A stretch of 37,599 nt of DNA from Flavobacteriales bacterium (GCA_017302935.1 JAFLBT010000013.1:1-37599); one strand, 5' to 3'. Shown: positions 1 to 8,896, counted from the first letter of the stretch. Notes: generated from the sequence alone by a model not told the origin. Translations and numbers: made by a program.

Positions 1-521
1 TTGTAAGACATTTGTTGGCTCAACCCGACTTGAATTTGGAATTTTCGGTTTCTTGTACAACAAGAGAACCACGAGGTGAAGAAGTACACGGAAAAGATTA
101 TTATTTTATATCGCTCAAAGAATTTAAAAACCACATCAAAGCCGAAGAATTTGTAGAATGGGAAGAAGTTTATCGCGATAATTTTTACGGCACCTTAAAA
201 AGTGAAGTCGAACGCATCTGGGCCAAAGGAAAAAATGTCATTTTCGACATTGATGTAGCAGGTGGATTGCGTATAAAAAAGAAATTCCCGCAAGAAACCT
301 TAGCTGTTTTTGTGAAACCGCCGAGTATTGATGAATTAAAAATTCGTTTGAAAAAGCGTTCTACAGAATCGGATGATAAAATCAACATGCGAATTGCAAA
401 AGCATCGGTTGAATTAGCCACTGCACCCCAATTTGATAAAGTGATTAAAAATTATGATTTGGATGTGGCGAAAACAGAGGCGTATGAATTGGTGAAACAA
501 TTTATAAATCAAAATGATTAA
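1..521 (+). CDS. gmk: Guanylate kinase, 5' end cut by the window edge
   Basis: Guanylate kinase phosphorylates GMP to GDP with ATP in the cytosol. The window opens inside the gene. The reading frame is open from base 3 (V-R-H-L-L-A-Q-P-D-L), so the P-loop and roughly the first 20 residues lie upstream, and the TTG at 12 is an internal Leu codon, not a start. The visible part has the GMP-binding stretch SCTTREPRGEE, the YGTLKSEV segment, the VIFDIDVAGG strand (many homologues have Q in place of this A) and the lid sequence RLKKRSTESDD. The length fits a normal enzyme of about 190 residues once the missing start is added. It ends 2 bases before nadD, so the two are probably co-transcribed. Confidence 0.95.
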   Translation, partial: VRHLLAQPDLNLEFSVSCTTREPRGEEVHGKDYYFISLKEFKNHIKAEEFVEWEEVYRDNFYGTLKSEVERIWAKGKNVIFDIDVAGGLRIKKKFPQETLAVFVKPPSIDELKIRLKKRSTESDDKINMRIAKASVELATAPQFDKVIKNYDLDVAKTEAYELVKQFINQND

Positions 522-523
522 AA

Positions 524-1105
524 ATGAAAATCGGATTATATTTCGGCACTTTCAATCCTATTCACGTGGGGCATTTAATCATTGCCAATCATATGGCGGA
601 GTATTCTGATTTAGATCAAATTTGGATGGTGGTTACGCCACACAATCCGCATAAACAAAAAAGTACATTATTGGATGATTATCATCGACTAGAAATGGTT
701 CATTTGGCAACAAAAGATTATCCAAAAATCAATCCTTCTGATATCGAATTCAAATTACCTCAGCCCAATTATACCATCAATACATTGGCTCATCTTCAGG
801 AAAAATATCCGAACTATGAATTTGCTCTGATTATGGGCGAAGACAATCTGAATTCACTTCATAAATGGAAAAACTACGAAGTCATTTTGCAAAACCATGA
901 CATTTTTGTGTATCCGAGATTAAATTCCGGTGTGATTGACGAACAATTTATTAATCACCCAAAAATTCATCGTGTGGGTGCCCCTGTGATTGAATTATCT
1001 TCTACCTTCATTCGCGAAAGCATCAAACACGGAAAAAATGTGAGAGCTGTTTTGCCCGAAAACGTGTGGACTTTTTTAGATCATAATTTGTTTTATAGAA
1101 AGTGA
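524..1105 (+). CDS. nadD: Nicotinate-nucleotide adenylyltransferase
   Basis: NadD joins nicotinate mononucleotide and ATP to give deamido-NAD, a late step of NAD synthesis in the cytosol. The 193-residue product has the nucleotidyltransferase signature at its N-terminus (GLYFGTFNPIHVGH, with the HxGH nucleotide-binding motif at residues 15-18). Near its C-terminus it has the matching SSTFIRESI motif (ISSTxIR in the family), which binds the ATP phosphates. The length is normal for bacterial NadD. The ATG lies 2 bases after the gmk stop, the usual arrangement for a translationally coupled pair. The gmk-nadD order recurs in flavobacterial genomes as I remember it, but that was not checked. Confidence 0.95.
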   Translation: MKIGLYFGTFNPIHVGHLIIANHMAEYSDLDQIWMVVTPHNPHKQKSTLLDDYHRLEMVHLATKDYPKINPSDIEFKLPQPNYTINTLAHLQEKYPNYEFALIMGEDNLNSLHKWKNYEVILQNHDIFVYPRLNSGVIDEQFINHPKIHRVGAPVIELSSTFIRESIKHGKNVRAVLPENVWTFLDHNLFYRK

Positions 1106-1132
1106 TTCCATTCTCTTAACACTCCTTTACCA

Positions 1133-1161
1133 TTTGTTCCTTTAATCGTTTTGTAACTTTG
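1133..1161 (+). promoter_or_regulatory. Bacteroidetes-type promoter of the YqhD-like gene
   Basis: TTTG at 1133-1136 and TAACTTTG at 1154-1161 are separated by 17 bases, a close match to the Bacteroidetes sigma-A consensus (TTTG, 17-19 bases, TAnnTTTG). The expected transcript start is near 1167, giving a leader of about 50 bases before the ATG at 1216. This is the most canonical promoter in the window. Confidence 0.7.
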
Positions 1162-1182
1162 TATGCGTTTAAGAAATATCCC

Positions 1183-1206
1183 TTTTAAACTCTTAAACTT
1201 TTAAAC
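1183..1206 (+). repeat. Three 8-bp direct repeats in the YqhD-gene leader
   Basis: Three consecutive 8-mers, TTTTAAAC, TCTTAAAC and TTTTAAAC, differ at one position only. They sit between the promoter and the ATG at 1216, in the expected untranslated leader. The period is exactly 8 bases. They could be a protein-binding site or a short low-complexity expansion; nothing here decides between these. Confidence 0.6.
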
Positions 1207-1215
1207 AACCTTACA

Positions 1216-2382
1216 ATGACAAACTTCGAATTATACAACCCAACCAATTATATTTTTGGGAAAGGTCAAATGGCAAAATTATCCGAATTAATTCCAACCA
1301 ACAGTAAAATTTTATTGGCGTATGGCGGCGGAAGTATCTTTAAAAATGGTGTTTACGACCAAGTGAAATCCGCACTTTCATCAGTAGAAATGGTAGAGTT
1401 TGGAGGAATCGAACCCAATCCTCGCTATGAAACCTTGATGAAAGCGGTAGAAATCATTCGCAGTGAAAAAATCACTTTTATTTTAGCCGTTGGTGGCGGA
1501 AGTGTAATTGATGGAGTGAAATTCATTTCAGGAGCCGTTAATTTTGAAGGTGATTCGGTTGAAATTTTGAAAAAACGCGTTTTGTTCAAAGATGTTTCAA
1601 AAGTCATTCCGTTTGGAACGGTTTTAACGTTACCGGCAACCGGAAGCGAAATGAACTCGGGTGCGGTAGTTACCATCGAAGCTACGCAAGAAAAATTAAC
1701 CTTGGGCGGAAGTGCGTTGTTTCCTAAATTCTCCATTTGCGACCCAACTGTGGTGGCTTCTTTACCCAAAAGACAATTAGAAAATGGCGTAGTCGATGCT
1801 TTCACACACGTCATGGAACAATACTTAACGTATCCACACGATGCTCTTTTGCAAGACAGAATTGCCGAAAGTATTTTGCAAACGCTGATTGAAATTGGAC
1901 CGGATGTGGTTCAACATCCATCGGATTATAAATTGGCTTCCAATTTTATGTGGTGTGCGACGATGGCACTAAACGGATTGATTCAAAAAGGTGTGCCAAG
2001 CGATTGGGCAACGCACATGATTGGGCACGAACTAACCGCTTTATATGAAATTGATCATGCCCGAACACTAGCTATTATTGGTCCTAATTTGTACCGTGTT
2101 TTATTTGAAACCAAAAAAGAAAAATTAGCTCAATATGGCGAACGCGTTTGGAAAGTAGAAGGAAATTCTATTGAAGAAAAAGCAACCCAAGCGATTGAAA
2201 AAACAGTTGAATTTCTTCATAAAATGGGAATGGAAACCAAACTATCTAACTATACCTCTGATTATGAAAAAGCTTCCGATTTTATCGTAAATCGTTTTGA
2301 AGAAAGAGGTTGGAAAGCAATGGGTGAAAAACAAAATATCACATTAGAAAAAGTGAGACAAATTGTGGAAATGAGTTATTAA
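1216..2382 (+). CDS. yqhD: Iron-containing alcohol dehydrogenase, YqhD type
   Basis: Members of this group reduce short-chain and lipid-derived aldehydes with NADPH in the cytosol, and E. coli YqhD protects against reactive aldehydes. The 388-residue protein matches E. coli YqhD, as I remember its sequence, along its whole length. Features include GGGS near residue 38, the nucleotide-binding GGGSVIDG and the TLPATGSE loop. The four metal ligands fall at D194, H198, H267 and H281 (DAFTH and THMIGHEL...DH), the same numbering as in YqhD. It has its own promoter and three short direct repeats in the leader, and it stands alone between nadD and a terminator. The metal in YqhD is often zinc despite the family name. 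The physiological substrate here is unknown. Confidence 0.93.
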   Translation: MTNFELYNPTNYIFGKGQMAKLSELIPTNSKILLAYGGGSIFKNGVYDQVKSALSSVEMVEFGGIEPNPRYETLMKAVEIIRSEKITFILAVGGGSVIDGVKFISGAVNFEGDSVEILKKRVLFKDVSKVIPFGTVLTLPATGSEMNSGAVVTIEATQEKLTLGGSALFPKFSICDPTVVASLPKRQLENGVVDAFTHVMEQYLTYPHDALLQDRIAESILQTLIEIGPDVVQHPSDYKLASNFMWCATMALNGLIQKGVPSDWATHMIGHELTALYEIDHARTLAIIGPNLYRVLFETKKEKLAQYGERVWKVEGNSIEEKATQAIEKTVEFLHKMGMETKLSNYTSDYEKASDFIVNRFEERGWKAMGEKQNITLEKVRQIVEMSY

Positions 2383-2386
2383 AAAG

Positions 2387-2480
2387 AGTGGCTGAGATGC
2401 TGAGCTGAGAAAAAAATGCAATCATCATCGTATTCATTAGAAACTCAGGTTCCCAGTAACTCAGCATCTCAACTACTTAG
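2387..2480. repeat. Intergenic inverted repeat built of CTGAG-like words
   Basis: TGAGATGCTGAG at 2393-2404 is the exact reverse complement of CTCAGCATCTCA at 2460-2471. Around these arms are further partial copies (GCTGAG at 2404-2409, ACTCAG at 2443-2448, CTTAG at 2476-2480). A 55-base AT-rich centre separates the arms. It starts directly after the alcohol dehydrogenase stop and lies outside the terminator that follows. It has no coding potential. It resembles dispersed word-like intergenic elements I have seen in Flavobacterium genomes, but copy number cannot be judged from one window. Confidence 0.65.
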
Positions 2481-2491
2481 AAAGTAAATCA

Positions 2492-2528
2492 AAAAGGCGT
2501 TCCCGAATCAACTTCCGGAACGCCTTTT
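2492..2528. terminator. Bidirectional Rho-independent terminator
   Basis: GGCGTTCC (2496-2503) pairs exactly with GGAACGCC (2517-2524), with AAAA before and TTTT after, so the stem extends to 12 bp with a T-run on either strand. It serves the alcohol dehydrogenase on the plus strand and the M13 peptidase, which ends at 2642, on the minus strand. Confidence 0.85.
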
Positions 2529-2641
2529 ATTCAAAACACCAAAACAAAATTTAACTAACTCTAACTTGACTTGTACAAGTGATTTTAGTCATTAACGTCA
2601 GTTTTTTTGTTTTATTGTTTTGATTAACAATATTTTATGAT

Positions 2642-4693
2642 TTACCAGATTTTTACTCTTTTCTCTTCCACAAGATACATTCCGTCGCCTGGTTTAATGT
2701 TGAACGCTTCATAAAAAGCATCAACATTTTGAAGCGGAACATACGCTCGGTATTGACCGGGTGAATGAGGATCCGTTTTTACTTGATTTTTAATCGCTTC
2801 ATCTCTTGCTTTACTTCTCCAAATGGTGGCCCATGAGATAAAGAAACGTTGTTCTGGGGTGAATCCGTCAATTAATCCAGGATTTCCTGTTTGTTTTAAA
2901 TGAATTCTCAACCCGTCTAAAGCGGCACTCACTCCACCTAAATCACCAATGTTTTCTCCTAATGTAAATTTTCCATCCACAAAAATTCCCGGTAAAGGTT
3001 CCAATTGCGAATATTGATCGGCCAATGCTCCCCCTAATTCTGTAAACTGTTTTAAATCTTCTTCACTCCACCAATTCACTAAGTTTCCATCCGCATTATA
3101 ACGTGAACCACTATCGTCAAAACCATGTGAAATTTCGTGACCGATTACAGCTCCAATTCCACCATAATTTACGGCTTCATCTGCTTTATAGTCATAAAAA
3201 GGCGGTTGAAGAATAGCAGCCGGAAAAACAATTTCATTAAACGAAGGGTTATAATACGCATTTACCGTTTGAGGAGACATTCCCCATTCTGTTTTATCAA
3301 CCGGTTTATTCAATTTTGCAAAATTCTCTGCATTTCTCCATTTGGTAATATTTTTCATATTATCAAAATAGGTACCGCCCTGTGCAGGTGCAACAATAAC
3401 CACTTTAGAATAATCCTTCCATTTGTCGGGATATCCAATTTTTACATTGATTTTATTGAGTTTTGTGATTGCATTTTTCTTGGTTGAACTTGCCATCCAA
3501 GGCAAAGTATTGATTCTGTTTTCATACGCTAAGAAAACATTTTGAATCATCTTTCTGGCTTTTTCCTTTGCTTCAGCAGGAAACATTTTTTCAACATAAA
3601 TTTTTCCTAATGCTTCACCTAACGCTCCATTTGCTGTTTGCAAAGCACGTTCTTCAAAAGGACGTTGTTTGATGGCTCCTGTCAAGGTTTTTCCGTAGAA
3701 TTCCCAATTGGCATTACCGATTTCGGTTGATAACATTCCAGCGGAACGGTTTAACAAAGTCCAACGCATATAAGCTTTCCAATGGTCAACTTTATTTTCT
3801 TTAAAAATGGTTTCCACTTCAGTCATGTAGCGAGGTTGTGAAACAATTAAAGTATCTACAACCGGAAGTCCTACTTTAGTTAAATAGGTTGTCCAATTTA
3901 CAGATGGCGTCAATTTTTGCAATTCAGCAATTGTCATTGGATTATACGTTTTTCTTCTGTCTCTTCTTTCTACACGATCCAATCTTGGTTTGGCCATAGC
4001 CGTTTCTAATTCCAATACTTTTTGAGCATTTGCTTGAGCAACAGCTGGTTTTTCACCTAAATAAGCAAACATTCTTGCCACATGAGCCACATATTTTTCT
4101 CTTTTTTCTTTACTGTCTTTGTCTTCAGAAACATAATAATCTCTGTCGGGTAATCCTAAACTTCCAAGTCCAACATTGATAACATTTCTATTGCTGTTTT
4201 TAGCATCTGTTCCCACACCAACACCAAAAAAACCTATTCCGCCTTGGGTTTCCATTTCGATTAATAAATTGTTCAAATCAGCTACTGATTTTACAGCATT
4301 TATTTTATCCAAAAAAGGTTTTAAAGGTTTTACACCTTGCTTATTTCTGGTGATGGTATCCATCACCGAACGATACAGGTTTAACGCTTTCCCTTGGTCT
4401 GAATTAGCAGTATAGGCAGGATTTTTTAAAGCTTCCTTTAAAATTTCCATCATGTCTTTGTCTGTTTTTTCTCGTAATTCATCAAAACTTCCCCATCTAG
4501 TTCTATCGGCTGGAATTTCGGTGTTGTTTAACCACGTTCCGTTTACATATCTAAAAAAATTATCACTTGGCTTAACTGTTTTATCCATGTGATTCAAATT
4601 GATTCCGATGGTTTCTTTTGCTTTTTCTTGTGCTGTAATGGTTAAAAATCCTCCTGAGAGAAGAATTATAAGGGAAAAAATATTCTTTTTCAT
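2642..4693 (-). CDS. Exported M13-family metalloendopeptidase (neprilysin/PepO type)
   Basis: M13 zinc endopeptidases cleave short peptides. This one starts with a signal sequence (MKKNIFSLIILLSGGFLTIT) and so acts in the periplasm or outside the cell. The 683 residues include the long N-terminal M13 domain and the C-terminal catalytic domain. The substrate-binding NAYYNP motif is followed by the zinc motif HEISH (H519, E520, H523), then by the third ligand in ENIGDLGG (E580, with D584 supporting it). The end (VKIW) is the usual aromatic end of the family. Only two bases separate it from the BNR/T9SS gene upstream on the same strand, so the two are almost certainly one operon, and a terminator lies beyond it. 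The substrate is unknown. Confidence 0.93.
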   Translation of the reverse strand: MKKNIFSLIILLSGGFLTITAQEKAKETIGINLNHMDKTVKPSDNFFRYVNGTWLNNTEIPADRTRWGSFDELREKTDKDMMEILKEALKNPAYTANSDQGKALNLYRSVMDTITRNKQGVKPLKPFLDKINAVKSVADLNNLLIEMETQGGIGFFGVGVGTDAKNSNRNVINVGLGSLGLPDRDYYVSEDKDSKEKREKYVAHVARMFAYLGEKPAVAQANAQKVLELETAMAKPRLDRVERRDRRKTYNPMTIAELQKLTPSVNWTTYLTKVGLPVVDTLIVSQPRYMTEVETIFKENKVDHWKAYMRWTLLNRSAGMLSTEIGNANWEFYGKTLTGAIKQRPFEERALQTANGALGEALGKIYVEKMFPAEAKEKARKMIQNVFLAYENRINTLPWMASSTKKNAITKLNKINVKIGYPDKWKDYSKVVIVAPAQGGTYFDNMKNITKWRNAENFAKLNKPVDKTEWGMSPQTVNAYYNPSFNEIVFPAAILQPPFYDYKADEAVNYGGIGAVIGHEISHGFDDSGSRYNADGNLVNWWSEEDLKQFTELGGALADQYSQLEPLPGIFVDGKFTLGENIGDLGGVSAALDGLRIHLKQTGNPGLIDGFTPEQRFFISWATIWRSKARDEAIKNQVKTDPHSPGQYRAYVPLQNVDAFYEAFNIKPGDGMYLVEEKRVKIW

Positions 4694-4695
4694 GT

Positions 4696-7600
4696 TTATT
4701 TTTTTATTATTCTTTGTGTAAACTGTTGATTTTCTGTTTTAATTTTTACAAAATAAATGCCTTGTGCATATTTTTCAAGGTTCAATTTTAATTGTCTATC
4801 TTGAATGTAAAATTGATTTTGAGTATGAATTAACTTGCCGGAAATATCATAAATCTCGATTTCCTCTGGTTCGTTTTGATCTAGATAAACGGTAATTTCA
4901 CCAGAAGTTGGATTAGGAAATACAACCACTTTTTGAATTGCATTATCCACAGTACTCAACGTTCCTTCAATTACAAAATCATCAATAATTACACCTTCTT
5001 GATTTACCGATTCATCGGAATGAAACACAAAACGAAACATGATGTTTGAAGCAGAAGAAAATTGATCAAGTGCATAACTATACTCCGAAAGTGTAGCATT
5101 TGTTCCTGTCCATTGAGCTCCCGGACAATTGAAACAATTGTTCCCATTTTGATTATTTTGACTACTGTTGTACCAATTGGAATCATTTGCAGAACCGAGA
5201 ACCGTCCAGTTTTCTCCTAGATCGGTTGAATATTGAACGTACAAAATATCCCAATTTGTTTCTAAATCATAAGCCATTTTAAATTTCATCACCGGATTGA
5301 TAATTTCTGTCAAATTATAACATTGCGAATACAAAAAGGCTTGTGTGTTATCGGTATAATTTCCATTTAAGTTAGTACCATATACATTTGTACCCGAAGT
5401 TGTGGAATTTAAAAGGGTTCCCGATGGCACTCCTCTTTGCCATAGCATACTGCTTCCCTCTTGTGAAGTTAACAAATAAGAATCTTCCGTTTCAAAGGTA
5501 TTTACTTCACCAACGGTTCCTGAATCGTTATTTAGAAATGTAATTGAAACAGAATTATTATTAGAAAAAGTATCATTCGCAAAAATTACATTTGCATTAA
5601 TGGTTGTATTTCCTCTAATCCAATTTTCATTGGTAACAACAACTTGAATTGTTTCATTAGGTTGTAATGTTCCATTCCAAATATAGTTGAAATCTTGTCC
5701 GTTTACTGTATAATCAATTTGAAAAGAGGATATTGATTCGGTTCCTAAATTTCTAACTAAAAAAGTTAAATCACTTCCTCCACAATTAATAACTTCTAAA
5801 GAGGGAGTGGCAACGCCTAACAGTGCTATTTCATTTGGTACAACCGCTTCGGGAATTGTTGATTGCCATACACCTCTTCCATACGTTGATGCAATAATTT
5901 TTCCGTCAAGCGGATGAATTTCTAAATCGGTAACTGAAACGTTAGGCAAATTTGTGTCAAAAGGAATCCAACTCGATAAATTATTGTCGCGATAGTAAAC
6001 CCCTAAACTTGTACCAATGTAAACCGGATCATCGGGATGATTAGGTTGATGAACGATTACATTTCTACCAATATTCGGTAGACCTTGATGAAATGCAGAA
6101 AATCCTTGACCTCCATCAACAGATTTGAAAACGCCTCCTGTTAGACCTGAAGTTGTTACATATAAAATAGAGTTGTTGTTATTGTTTACAGCCATACCCG
6201 TTATAGCAGAACTAAATGAATATAATAAACTAAAGGAAACACCTCTGTCGATACTTTTATATAAATCATTTCCGTCGCCAACATACATTATATCATCATT
6301 TGTTGGATCAATCATCATTTTTTCTATATTCCCAGAGGTAAAAGTGTTTGTTGAAAGTAACGTCCAAGCATTATTTACTAATTTATACACACCGGTAAAA
6401 CCTGAAAATAATTCTCCGGTTGAATTGATTACAAGCGGAGTAACCCAGTTTCCTTCTTGCCCCTCAGGTGCATCAACAGAGCCGGACAAATTTGAACCGG
6501 CATTGTTAGAATAATATAATCCTCCGCCATTTTGAATAAAACCATAGTATTTATTGCTGTTGGTAGGATCAATAGCTGTTTCCATTCCGTCGGCACCATA
6601 GAAGTTTTTCCACAAATTAGAACTCAACGCATAACCTCCATTGTCTTGTAAACCTCCTGCGATTTTAGAAGACGTTTGTTTGGAAACAGATATTTTATAA
6701 AATTGTCCTATTTGTGCTGTTGCTGTTAAATCGGTAAATGATTCTCCATTATTGGAGGAAACGTAAATACCACCATCGCTTCCACAGTATAAAACACCAT
6801 TATAAAAACGTAAAAAATGGATGTCTGCATGTGTATAAGTAGCTTGAAACGGATTGGACCAATTATTAATTTTAACAAAAGAATTTCCTCCGTTTGTAGA
6901 TTTCCAAACGTTCAAAACACCGGTATACACTTCTTCCGGATTTGTATCTGAAACTGCTAAAGCGAGTGTAAACCATGCTTGATTTGCTTCAAATATATCT
7001 GTGTTGTTGTCTGTTTTTGTGAAATTTACTCCTGAATTTACTGATTTATAAAGTCCTTGGTGGCTCCAATTTGTTCGAGCACTTAACACATATACATATT
7101 CTGGATTGGCGGGCGTTACATCAATAATTAACCTACCGGAATTAGAAGGCATTCCGGAAGTAATTTGCGTAAAAGAATCTCCTCCATTAGTAGAACGATG
7201 AAAACGATTCGTAGTAACCGCATACACTATATCTGAATTACCTGGTTTTAATTTGACATCTTTTACATTTCCATTTAGGGTTTTTGTCCATGATACTCCG
7301 GCATTAGAAGTTTTGTATAATCCAGCACTCGTAGCCACCCACAAAATATTAGGATTTGTTGGATGCATAAACATATCAGCAGCAACTGTTGAAGTATTGG
7401 TGAATGTTAATCCGGTAGTATTCCATGTTATTCCACCATCTGTTGATTTCATAACACCTACAGAATAGGTATCATTAGCGTCTTTGTCACCTGTGGCAAT
7501 ATAAATTACATCAGAATTAGTATGGTCAATAACAATCCCTGAAACCCCAATTTGAGGTAAATAATCTGAAAGTGGTGCCCAATTCATTCCGGCATTTGTA

Positions 7601-8073
7601 GATTTCCATATTCCACCTGCGGGTGTACCTATGTATATTGTATTGGAATTATTTGGATCTACAACTATGACATTTACGCGTCCTTGTCCAGAAGACCAAG
7701 AACCGGTGTTCACATGATTAAAAGGCCCTAGCGGTTCCCAATTACTCTCAACATCTTGAGCTGAACGCATCATTTGGCTTTGCTTTTTTTGATTCCAAGC
7801 TTGCCACATTTGTTCGGGTGTTAACAAAAAGCCGTTTTCGTTCACTTTATTTTGCCAATGGGTTTCCCAACGCATAAAAGGTTTGTAGCCACTGCCTTTC
7901 TTTTTATAATCTCTTTCTGCCCAATAGCTTTCAAAAGCCATTTTAATATCATTAAGCGAAGCTTCTCCATTTTGATTTTTAGCAACATTATCCATCCAAG
8001 GAGCAGAAGGATTAAACTGTGCAAAAACCACAATGAACTGAAAATAAAAGAATAAGAACGCAATTTTTTTCAT
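4696..8073 (-). CDS. Secreted BNR/Asp-box repeat protein with type IX sorting tail
   Basis: This 1125-residue protein has a signal peptide (MKKIAFLFFYFQFIVVFAQ). A region to about residue 740 is rich in Asp-box turns such as S-T-D-G-G-I-T-W, S-N-A-G-V-S-W and S-T-N-G-G-D-S-F, each followed by a strand like N-x-V-Y-I. This pattern fits the sortilin/VPS10-like propellers of photosynthesis-assembly and glycosidase families. After it come a CARDB-like domain (about 750-850), a region resembling MAM or immune-inhibitor-A jelly rolls (about 860-1045), and a C-terminal Por/T9SS type A domain beginning VVFPNPTSGE. No sialidase or glycosidase catalytic set could be recognised, so an adhesive or surface-binding role is as likely as an enzymatic one. 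It is the first gene of an operon with the M13 peptidase. Confidence 0.88.
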   Translation of the reverse strand: MKKIAFLFFYFQFIVVFAQFNPSAPWMDNVAKNQNGEASLNDIKMAFESYWAERDYKKKGSGYKPFMRWETHWQNKVNENGFLLTPEQMWQAWNQKKQSQMMRSAQDVESNWEPLGPFNHVNTGSWSSGQGRVNVIVVDPNNSNTIYIGTPAGGIWKSTNAGMNWAPLSDYLPQIGVSGIVIDHTNSDVIYIATGDKDANDTYSVGVMKSTDGGITWNTTGLTFTNTSTVAADMFMHPTNPNILWVATSAGLYKTSNAGVSWTKTLNGNVKDVKLKPGNSDIVYAVTTNRFHRSTNGGDSFTQITSGMPSNSGRLIIDVTPANPEYVYVLSARTNWSHQGLYKSVNSGVNFTKTDNNTDIFEANQAWFTLALAVSDTNPEEVYTGVLNVWKSTNGGNSFVKINNWSNPFQATYTHADIHFLRFYNGVLYCGSDGGIYVSSNNGESFTDLTATAQIGQFYKISVSKQTSSKIAGGLQDNGGYALSSNLWKNFYGADGMETAIDPTNSNKYYGFIQNGGGLYYSNNAGSNLSGSVDAPEGQEGNWVTPLVINSTGELFSGFTGVYKLVNNAWTLLSTNTFTSGNIEKMMIDPTNDDIMYVGDGNDLYKSIDRGVSFSLLYSFSSAITGMAVNNNNNSILYVTTSGLTGGVFKSVDGGQGFSAFHQGLPNIGRNVIVHQPNHPDDPVYIGTSLGVYYRDNNLSSWIPFDTNLPNVSVTDLEIHPLDGKIIASTYGRGVWQSTIPEAVVPNEIALLGVATPSLEVINCGGSDLTFLVRNLGTESISSFQIDYTVNGQDFNYIWNGTLQPNETIQVVVTNENWIRGNTTINANVIFANDTFSNNNSVSITFLNNDSGTVGEVNTFETEDSYLLTSQEGSSMLWQRGVPSGTLLNSTTSGTNVYGTNLNGNYTDNTQAFLYSQCYNLTEIINPVMKFKMAYDLETNWDILYVQYSTDLGENWTVLGSANDSNWYNSSQNNQNGNNCFNCPGAQWTGTNATLSEYSYALDQFSSASNIMFRFVFHSDESVNQEGVIIDDFVIEGTLSTVDNAIQKVVVFPNPTSGEITVYLDQNEPEEIEIYDISGKLIHTQNQFYIQDRQLKLNLEKYAQGIYFVKIKTENQQFTQRIIKK

Positions 8074-8089
8074 TAGAAATAATTTTATC

Positions 8090-8097
8090 CAAAAATA
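8090..8097 (-). promoter_or_regulatory. Probable -7 element for the BNR/T9SS gene
   Basis: Read on the minus strand this is TATTTTTG, matching TAnnTTTG. It lies 16 bases ahead of the ATG at 8073. No clear TTTG element was found at the usual upstream distance, so the call rests on one box. Confidence 0.4.
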
Positions 8098-8165
8098 AAT
8101 AAACCATTTTAATTGTACGTAAGAATTTAACAGTTAATTAGAAACATTCTAACTTTTATCCTTTT

Positions 8166-8173
8166 TACCTTTG
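8166..8173 (+). promoter_or_regulatory. Probable -7 element for the SCO1-like gene
   Basis: TACCTTTG matches TAnnTTTG and lies 13 bases before the ATG at 8187, implying a very short leader. It forms a divergent pair with the BNR-gene promoter in the 113-base gap. Confidence 0.5.
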
Positions 8174-8186
8174 TAAAAAATAAAGT

Positions 8187-8855
8187 ATGAAGATTTCAAA
8201 AAGCGTAAAATATTATGCAATTGGTGTTATTATTTTTTCGGTTGCCTTTTTATACATCGCTTATCAATTGCTAAAACCTCAAAAAACACTCCCTATTTAT
8301 AATCCATCAGATGTAAACCCGGAGTTGGTTGACAGTACAGTTCAACACGTAAGTAAATACCATACGATTGCCGATTTTAAATTCACTAACCAAAATGGTG
8401 AAACGGTAACCCAAAAAAATTATGAAGGAAAAATTTATGTAGCCGATTTTTTCTTTACCACTTGTCCAACCATTTGTCCGATTATGCAAGATAATATGGT
8501 TTTGTTGCAACAAGATTTTAAAGACAATCCTAAAGTAATGTTTTTATCGCATACAGTAATGCCACACATTGATAGTGTTCCGGTTTTGAAAAAGTATGCC
8601 CTAGAAAAAGGGGTTATCGATTCCAAATGGAATTTAGTTACTGGTGACAAAAAAGATATTTTTTATATCGCACGAAAATCATATCTAGCTGTAAAAACAG
8701 AAACCGAAGGCGAATTATATGATATGGTTCACACCGAAAATTTTATTTTGGTTGATGAACAAAAAAGAGTGAGAGGTTTTTATGACGGCACTAACAAAGA
8801 AGAAATTAAACGTCTTTCTGAAGACATTCGTTTTTTGTTGGAGGAAAAAAAATAA
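8187..8855 (+). CDS. SCO1/SenC/PrrC-family copper-handling thioredoxin-fold protein
   Basis: SCO proteins deliver copper to the CuA site of cytochrome oxidase or act as thiol reductases. They are anchored in the inner membrane and face the periplasm. The 222 residues begin with a single membrane segment (about 8-29). The thioredoxin-like domain holds the copper pair C93 and C97 (T-T-C-P-T-I-C-P-I-M) and the third ligand H182 in MVHTENFILVD. No cytochrome oxidase gene is nearby. The next genes on the strand are feoA and feoB, 74 bases away with their own promoter, so this gene may belong to metal homeostasis or may simply be placed next to it. Confidence 0.92.
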   Translation: MKISKSVKYYAIGVIIFSVAFLYIAYQLLKPQKTLPIYNPSDVNPELVDSTVQHVSKYHTIADFKFTNQNGETVTQKNYEGKIYVADFFFTTCPTICPIMQDNMVLLQQDFKDNPKVMFLSHTVMPHIDSVPVLKKYALEKGVIDSKWNLVTGDKKDIFYIARKSYLAVKTETEGELYDMVHTENFILVDEQKRVRGFYDGTNKEEIKRLSEDIRFLLEEKK

Positions 8856-8896
8856 TGCATCCTGATTTTTATCCATTTAATTTGAGTAAAAAAACT

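Noticed and set aside
12-14. TTG as start of a short guanylate kinase
   Set aside because: The frame is open to base 3 and reads as gmk upstream of the TTG; the gene is simply cut by the window edge.
2569-2580. Perfect 12-bp palindrome ACTTGTACAAGT
   Set aside because: It lies 60 bases downstream of the M13 stop and after the terminator, away from any start; one short palindrome in AT-rich DNA can be chance.
2642-4693. Defective M13 peptidase because the C-terminus lacks the neprilysin Cys motif
   Set aside because: Bacterial M13 enzymes commonly end without that cysteine; HExxH and the third ligand E580 are intact.
6125-6514. Plus-strand ORF of 129 residues inside the BNR gene
   Set aside because: Shadow frame of a strongly supported minus-strand gene with repeats; no motif, signal or homologous pattern.
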